64,000 bases of DNA. Source: Dimorphilus gyrociliatus (taxonomy: Eukaryota > Annelida > Polychaeta > Dinophilidae). Made by a program: the position numbers and the translations under genes. Each line of letters begins with the position of its first letter. The first letter of the stretch is position 1. The notes beneath the pieces were generated by a model. The model was not told where the DNA came from, searched no databases, and saw only the letters and a program-made list of their open reading frames with translations. The DNA lies in the NCBI GenBank assembly GCA_904063045.1, contig CAJFCJ010000015.1, forward strand, positions 682,001 through 746,000, given 5' to 3'. Positions 57,637 through 64,000 of this stretch are shown piece after piece.

Positions 57637-59884
57637 CTACTTTCTCCGCTTTTTATTTGAACTGGAACTCTGCAAAGTATCGGTGGAAAGAGTCTCAGAT
57701 CGTCGTTTTCTACTGGTAGATGGTGTTGATGTAGTTACACCGGAGGAATGTTTTTCGAAATTGTTCAATATCTAAATTTAGTTGAAAAGTTACATTCTGA
57801 CAAAAGAAACTTTTAAAAAATATTTAATAACTTACTTCAATGACATCAGTCATCATTGATCCGGCCATATCAAAGACTTGTTCGTCTTCTGTATTGAACA
57901 TTCTTGCATTGGCTAGCATTAAGAGAACGTCTCTTCGAAGTTCATTGTGATTTTTTATTAGTCCATTTTCAATGTTCTTGCGAATGGTACTTAGGTCCAT
58001 AGGTTTGAAGATTAATTTTGAATAACCGGGTACTTGCGTGTCAGTCACGGGTTTCATGAACGGATTGGCATATTTATGTTGAGAAATCTCCCTGTACATT
58101 AGCATAGCTGTCTTCCTCCAAACTCTTTGCTCTCTCTCAGCTTCGGTGTCTGAATCGGCTGTTACAGGACTAGGCGGTATTGACTCTTGTGAATCAGATG
58201 CAGTGGAGTCCTTTCGAAAATCTCGTATTCGAGAACTTCTTCTCTTTGTTTTTTTATTATTGACTGACTTGGCGGGTTGAGGTGTAGTGGGTGTTTTTGG
58301 ACTGACAACTTCGATGATCTTATCCTCTCCTTCTTTAACTTCTTCTTTAATCTCTTTTGGTGGTTCGATAACGTCAACACTTTCTTCTGGTTGCTGTTCG
58401 TTACTTTTAACTGATTGAGGCTTGGTGAAAATTTCATCGTCCTCTAGTGACTTTTCTTCTTTTTCGTTGATAATATTTTTAATAATTCTACGGGAAGCTT
58501 CGCCAGTGGATGATTCTGTAGCATTTTCGAGGACATCAGGCTCCTTTTCCGTTTCTTCTTCCTGCTTTATCGTATTATTTGTTGGCGCTTCTGTAACCTC
58601 AATATCACTAGTTGGGGATTCAATCTTTTCGTTTGAAACTGTAGGAGTATCCTGTTTTGTTTCATTATTCAATTCAGACTCTACAGTGCTAACATCAACA
58701 ATTGTCATTTCATTGTCAACAGCTTCTTCAATTGTTTCTTCTGTGCAGATAATCTTTTTCTCCTCAAGCGTTCCTATTATGCTTGGTTCGATCTTTATAT
58801 CAGCGACATCTTTCTCTTCGGTAGCAGGAAGTGAGACAGAAGCTTTTCTCTTATCTTCCTCCTCTTGTTGCTTAATAACAGCAAGAGCATCTTCAAGATC
58901 TAAGTTTGGTGAATCAGTCTCATCTGCATCAGTAGCTTTCTTCCAAATAAGTTTGAAGGAGTTCTTTACGTATATTAATTCATCATCTCCCTTCGGCGTA
59001 ATACTTACCCTATTAATTTCTTTTAGCGGAAGCCATGGTGTTTTTGTTGAATCAACAACATTGCTCTCCATAACTTTTAACAAATCCCACATATCAACGG
59101 CAACAGGCGGTCGAGAACATGATTTAAAGTCAACTTCCCTACCTAATGTGACAAACTTATTTCCATCAACGAGCTGGCACCAAATGTTTCCGGGTGGACA
59201 AACATTTTTATCCAAGGCTAATTGAGTTTCTTCCTTTGTCGCTTTAGGTAGGACAAACGTGCATCCTTGATCATCAAAATTCCAAATAACTTTACATCTC
59301 TCGTCGTCTAATTTATAGCCAAGTTCTTGTAGAATTTCCACTTGGCAAAGAAAATCAGTTTCAGGATTCCTTTCAAAGTCATCCCTATCACAGGCTTCTA
59401 AGTCTGCTTCAATTTGATCATAAACTTCGTGATACTTGGGAATCAATCCCTTTAATTGTTCAATTCTATCAATAGTTAATTTTTGTACAATTTGGTCCAC
59501 AATACTTTTATCTTGACCGTTACTAGCGGTTAAAGCATTTGAACTGGCAGGAGCTTCAAAGTTTTTTTCTATCCTCTTCCTCTTTGTATCGAATTGTTCC
59601 AAAAGTCGATTATACATAGCAGCACAAGTTTTTGTATTAAAGAAATCATCTTTCCGATACTTTTCAGCTAAAGGTTTACATATTCGAACTACCGCCGGCC
59701 AATTTTGGTCTCCGTGTTTTTGAACAGCAGAGGCTACAGCTAGCTTCTCTTTTATTGTCCACTGATCCAGGGGATCATTAGATTCAGGCGTGAACTTTCC
59801 AGCAATAAGATCGAGAAAATATTTCCTTAGTTGACAACCGCTTTTTCGGCGTTTTGATGCATCAGGCGCTGCGGGTTCCGCCAT
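57637..59884 (-). CDS. BRD8: BRD8 (bromodomain subunit of the NuA4/TIP60 complex)
   Basis: Exon 1 is 59884-57836 and exon 2 is 57771-57637, phase 0, giving about 727 aa. The N-terminal SANT-like region DQWTIKEKLAVASAVQKHGD followed by NWPAVVRICKPLAEKY is the clear BRD8 signature. Then LTIDRIEQLKGLI, a long acidic Glu/Thr/Ser-rich region (59.0-58.3 kb), and one bromodomain near the C-terminus: WRKTAMLMYREISQHKYANPF, the PGYSKLIFKPMDLSTIRKNI ZA-loop segment, and ANARMFN with the acetyl-lysine asparagine. The second exon ends in a basic nuclear signal (NKKRRK). Human BRD8 has a second bromodomain in its long isoform; only one is here. It recognises acetylated histone tails for the H2A.Z-loading acetyltransferase. 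Head-to-head with POLR1B. Confidence 0.9.
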
Positions 59885-60485
59885 TTTTTATTTTAGCTAG
59901 CGGGTTAACTAAATCATGGAAGTGGATGGTTATAAAGTTGTTTATATCGAATTGAGAGTAACTTTATTTACCTTTGCCAAATTAATTTTCGTGTAAAGCC
60001 CTTGAAAATAGTATTAACACAGTTCTTAAAATTTATTACAACTTTTGAACAGTTTATATTATATTATTCATGAAGAGTCATATGCTTATTCCTCTGAAAT
60101 ATAACCCTAAATGGTTTTAAAAAAAAATCAGATATAACTTGATTAAAATACAAAATCAAGTATGTTTAATTTTTTACCCTTTATAACATTTATATTAACT
60201 TCAAAAACAAAGTTTATTTTTCTAAAACTCAACTTTGAATATCAAAATTTTAAATTATATGTTTAAGTCACTTTGATTACTTAACTATAAATGTTTAAAA
60301 TGAACTTCTTATAGTACTAATAAATCCTTAAGAATAAAAAATTTATACCTAGCCATTACAGTACTTTCAGTTGAATAAATTCCAACTGAATTTAAACACA
60401 CCCAACTTTTGGCGAAATATTCCGTACAAATAAAAGCACATGTACTTTTTGGACTAAATATTCATTTTTATTTAAATAATTAAAA
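59885..60485. promoter_or_regulatory. Bidirectional region BRD8 / POLR1B
   Basis: 601 bp between divergent ATGs, very AT-rich. No distinct promoter element is recognised. A TTTAAA-rich tract near 60110-60300 offers no convincing TATA box. Confidence 0.4.
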
Positions 60486-63400
60486 ATGAGTATAAAAGAC
60501 CCATCACTTAGGAATTTAACTTCCTCTAAATTTGCCAGTCTTGGCAAACATCAAAACAAAGTATGTCTAGTCTAACATACTCTATTCATTTATTTAATAA
60601 ACTTACAAGCGATAATATGGTATTTTCAGCGAATACAAGATCTTATAAAGCCTCATTTAGAATCTTTCAATTTTATGTACGAATATGGATTAAATGAAGC
60701 TGTACAAGTAAGAACTCTAATTTTTACAAAATAAAAAATTTTGATAAATTTTACCATGTTTCAGGCTATACCCCCTGTACAATGGACGTTACCAAATAAT
60801 AAAAGGATTTCTCTTTATGCCACTGTAGGCTTTATACAAAACTGTCATGAAATTTTAATGTTAATGTGTACATATATATTCAATTATACAGGCAGCTTCT
60901 TTATCTAAACCAATAAATCCCACTAGCAATGTAAAAGATCGTAGAGTGTATCCATCCCACTGTAGAATGGCAGGGAAAACCTACAAAGGAAAGTTGTCTA
61001 TTCACATAGCATGGGAAGTTGATGGCGAGAAATTTGGTCCGGAAGAAAAAATTATAGGTGAAATTCCTCTAATGGTCAAGGTATATTTACTCTCTACTTA
61101 TATATTGGCCGGAATATTTTACAATTATGTTTTAATTCCAGTCGAAAGCTTGTCACTTGTATGGACTCTCTCCAAAAGAGCTTGTTGAGAGAGGTGAAGA
61201 AGCAGAGGTAAATAATAATTAGTTTACTTAATATTTAACATAAGCAAAGTGCTTAATATAAATGTATTATATTTTATTACATCTATTACATTTCTATTTT
61301 AGGAATTGGGTGGATATTTTATATCATCGGGAAATGAAAAGTTTATGCGTATGTTAATTATGCCTAGAAGAAATTACGTAAGTTATTTAACGAGTTTTTT
61401 GTTAATAATAAGTAAGAGGGAAACAATATATATAATTTCTTTAGCCAATGGCCATATCTAGACCCAGTTATAAGAAAAGAGGAGCATTTTATAGTCAATA
61501 TGGTATACACGTTAGGAGCACTAGACAAAATGAAAATGTCTCTGTAAGTGAAATATTGCCTTTATTTATGTTTCAATTGAAAGAAAAAACAGCTAATTTT
61601 CGTAATTAAATAGGACTTAACACTACATTATTTAACGAACGGAACTGTTGTTTGCTGTTTAATATTCAGTAAAGAACAGTTCTTTATTCCAGTGATGTAT
61701 ATATTAAAAGTAAGTAAAAATTTAATTGTTTAATAGTATATAAATTCAGTAAATTCTTAATAATCTTTTAATTTCTTTAGGCATTAATTGATCGTCCGGA
61801 TCAATGGATTTATAAACAATTAACTAAAGATATGGAAAACAATGATTACTACAAAGGGTTAATTGAAAAAATTTACTGAAAATAGCTTACATATTTAATA
61901 AGTTTTATCTCATTATTTCCAAATGATAGGAGTATTGCCAACATGATGAGATTACTTCTTCCGGAAAAATTGTTCAGTCAGAAAGATTTTCTAACATATC
62001 TCGGCGAAAAGTTCAGAGTAAAATTCAATCGTTTGCCTGATTGGAAGACTGATTACGAAATTGGAAAATATTTAATAGAGTAAATATAAATAAATAATAC
62101 AAACTGTATTTGATATATTTAATTGTATTATTTTTGTTTATTTAAGCAACGGAGTTCTAGTTCATCTTGATGATTATATGGAAAAATTTAACTTACTTGC
62201 GTTAGTATTATAATCAATTGCTTTATTAAGATTTATACTTCTCCAATTATTATTATTATTAATATTATCGTTTAGGTATATGACGCAAAAACTGTTTCGT
62301 TTCTCAAAGAAAGAATGTACGGAAGAAAGTCCTGATAATCCAATGTTTCAGGAAGTACTATTAGCTGGACAATTATATCAGCGTTTTTTGCAAGAGAAGG
62401 TTGAAAATTGGTTACATACTTTTAAGACGTTTTCTTTGAAGGTAATGAAAAATGCAGAAGAAAATGATACTATGGATTTAAGTAAGATAAATAATTAAAA
62501 GAGAAAACATAATTATACAACATACTGTATATATTTATTTATTTTTCACGTTTTAGATTTCTTTTCTAAAGTGATAAAGATGACGCAACAAATTACAGCA
62601 GCAGCGGAATACCTTATAGCTACGGGTAACCTTAGGTCATTGACTAATATTGGTTTACTTCAGGTTATAAGATTATTATATATTTTATAAATTTTTGGGG
62701 TTAAAAATCTATAAATTATCAAATTTATCTCATATATTATTATATATTCCTTACAGACAACTGGTCTTGTTTTGGTTGCAGATAGATTAAATTTTCAAAG
62801 ATTTTTATCACATTTCCAATCGATACACAGAGGAGCATTTTTTACTGAAATGAGAACCACCGGAGTTAGAAAACTGCTTCCCGAAGCTTGGGGATTTATA
62901 TGCCCTGTTCACACGCCTGACGGCTCTCCTTGCGGTTTACTAAATCATTTAACAGCAAATTGCCAAGTTCTAACGCAAGCTGAAGACGAAGAAGGAATCC
63001 ATTCGGTTTTGTCCTCTTTTGGTATGAGAGATATTGGAGATATCCTACAATTTACCAATCAGAGTTATACTGTTCTATTAAACGGTAAGGTTCTAGGATG
63101 TTTGAAAGATGAAAATGCTGGGGAAGCTGTTACTGCTCTTAGGCGTTTTAAGGTTTTAGGCGAGGAGAATATCCCGTCGTCTTTGGAAATTTGCTTTGTG
63201 AAGAGAACTAATGTGGCCAGCCAATATCCTGGAATATACTTATTTACAACCTCTGCTAGAATGCTTAGACCCGTTAAGAATCTAATAGAAGATGAAATTG
63301 AGCTTATTGGCACTTTCGAACAGGCTTACTTGGATATTTGTATAACTGCTGATGAATTTCACAAAGGTCTAACAACTCATATGGAATTAAGTGAAACGGC

Positions 63401-64000
63401 TATGTTATCCACTCTAGCTAGCTTGACGCCCTTCTCTGACAATAATCAATCTCCAAGGAACATGTATCAGTGTCAGATGGCTAAGCAAACCTTAGCAACA
63501 CCGGTTCACGCTTATCAATTTCGTTCGGATAATAAATTGTATAAATTGGAGACGGGACAAAGCCCACTTGTTAGACCTTATGCTCATGACCATTATAAAA
63601 TGGATGAATATCCCATGGGAACAAATGCAATTGTTGCTGTTATTTCTTATACAGGCTATGATATGGAGGATGCTATGATCATTAGTAAAAGTGCTGAAGA
63701 GAGAGGCTTCTGTCATGGTACAGTTTATAAGACGGATGTAAGATTTTGTTATACAATGCATGTATATAAATTTATTTTATAGCTATATATCTTTTTTGAT
63801 TTGTCGTCACAGTTTGTCAGCTGTTCTGAAAAATCTGGCAGAGGAAATAGACTAAAGAGTACTGATTTTGTCTTTGGTATTTGTTAAATATTTTTGTTTC
63901 ATTAACGTTAAAGGTTAAATTATTTCCTCTTTTATAACAGGAATTAAACCCAACGATCCGAGAATTGTCGGTAGTAGTTATATGTTGGAAGCAGATGGTT
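60486..64000 (+). CDS. POLR1B: RNA polymerase I second-largest subunit, 3' truncated
   Basis: There are at least sixteen small exons: 60486-60560, 60630-60707, 60765-60824, 60892-61080, 61142-61207, 61303-61377, 61445-61543, 61614-61709, 61781-61857, 61930-62079, 62147-62200, 62276-62481, 62557-62663, 62757-63737, 63813-63876 and 63941 onward. All phases agree. It encodes the RPB2-family protrusion and lobe (HLESFNFMYEYGLNEAVQAI; EEAEELGGYFISSGNEK; MRMLIMPRRN), fork (MRTTGVRKLLPEAWGFICP, VHTPDGSPCGLLNHL) and hybrid-binding start (SPRNMYQCQMAKQTL, GTNAIVAVISYTGYDMEDA). The match to RPA135/POLR1B (PIMVKSK-like exon border, ATGNLRS, DNKLY) is closer than to Pol II or III. It makes the catalytic core for rRNA synthesis in the nucleolus. 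The C-terminal clamp and zinc region lie beyond the window. Confidence 0.95.

Noticed and set aside
58422-59225. 267-codon plus-strand frame opposite BRD8
   Set aside because: Its Ser/Phe/Ile-rich product is the antisense of BRD8's Glu/Lys/Thr-rich acidic region.

Overview
This is nuclear DNA from a bilaterian animal. Nearly every gene is split by GT-AG introns, the products are metazoan-specific (BLTP1/Tweek, SMOC-type matrix protein, CARD adaptor, NCAM-like cell adhesion molecule, TTLL5, BRD8), non-coding DNA is AT-rich and full of TA and CT microsatellites, and most introns are only about 40-200 bp. Compact genes with occasional multi-kb introns, plus several cilium genes, fit a small spiralian such as an interstitial annelid (Dimorphilus-like). 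The species is my inference; the sequence alone does not prove it.

Layout. 1-425 (+): 3' end of a tau-tubulin-kinase-like CK1-family kinase. 3277-1063 (-): CFAP36, head-to-head with 3760-17007 (+): the 4,186-residue lipid-bridge protein BLTP1. 18684-17471 (-): cytosolic malate dehydrogenase, head-to-head with 19041-21201 (+): a THAP-domain protein fused to ten C2H2 zinc fingers. 22831-21461 (-): single-exon secreted SMOC-like protein. 24637-23097 (-): cyclin-O-like cyclin. 25798-27314 (+): membrane protein with three thrombospondin type-1 repeats (TSRs). 38197-28207 (-): the polyglutamylase TTLL5 in about thirty exons, head-to-head with 38593-40074 (+): a short HOP/STIP1 lacking TPR1. 42990-41945 (-): a second TSR/transmembrane gene, apparently broken. 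44170-43402 (-): unidentified gene. 45128-54985 (+): NCAM/fasciclin-2-like protein (five Ig, one FN3, one TM). One of its introns holds, on the opposite strand, a complete CARD/coiled-coil gene (51951-50485). 57193-55775 (-): mitochondrial acetyl-CoA acetyltransferase. 59884-57637 (-): BRD8, head-to-head with 60486-64000 (+): POLR1B, running off the window.

The genes do not form a pathway. Patterns worth noting are four close head-to-head pairs with probable shared promoters, three cilium-related genes (CFAP36, CCNO-like, TTLL5), two related TSR/TM genes, and a nested immune-type CARD gene. I worked exon models out by hand from splice sites and reading phase. They are complete and phase-consistent for CFAP36, BLTP1, MDH1, THAP-ZF, the cyclin, HOP, the Ig protein, the CARD protein, ACAT1, BRD8 and POLR1B (to the window edge). 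They are partial for TTLL5, the second TSR gene and the unidentified gene.
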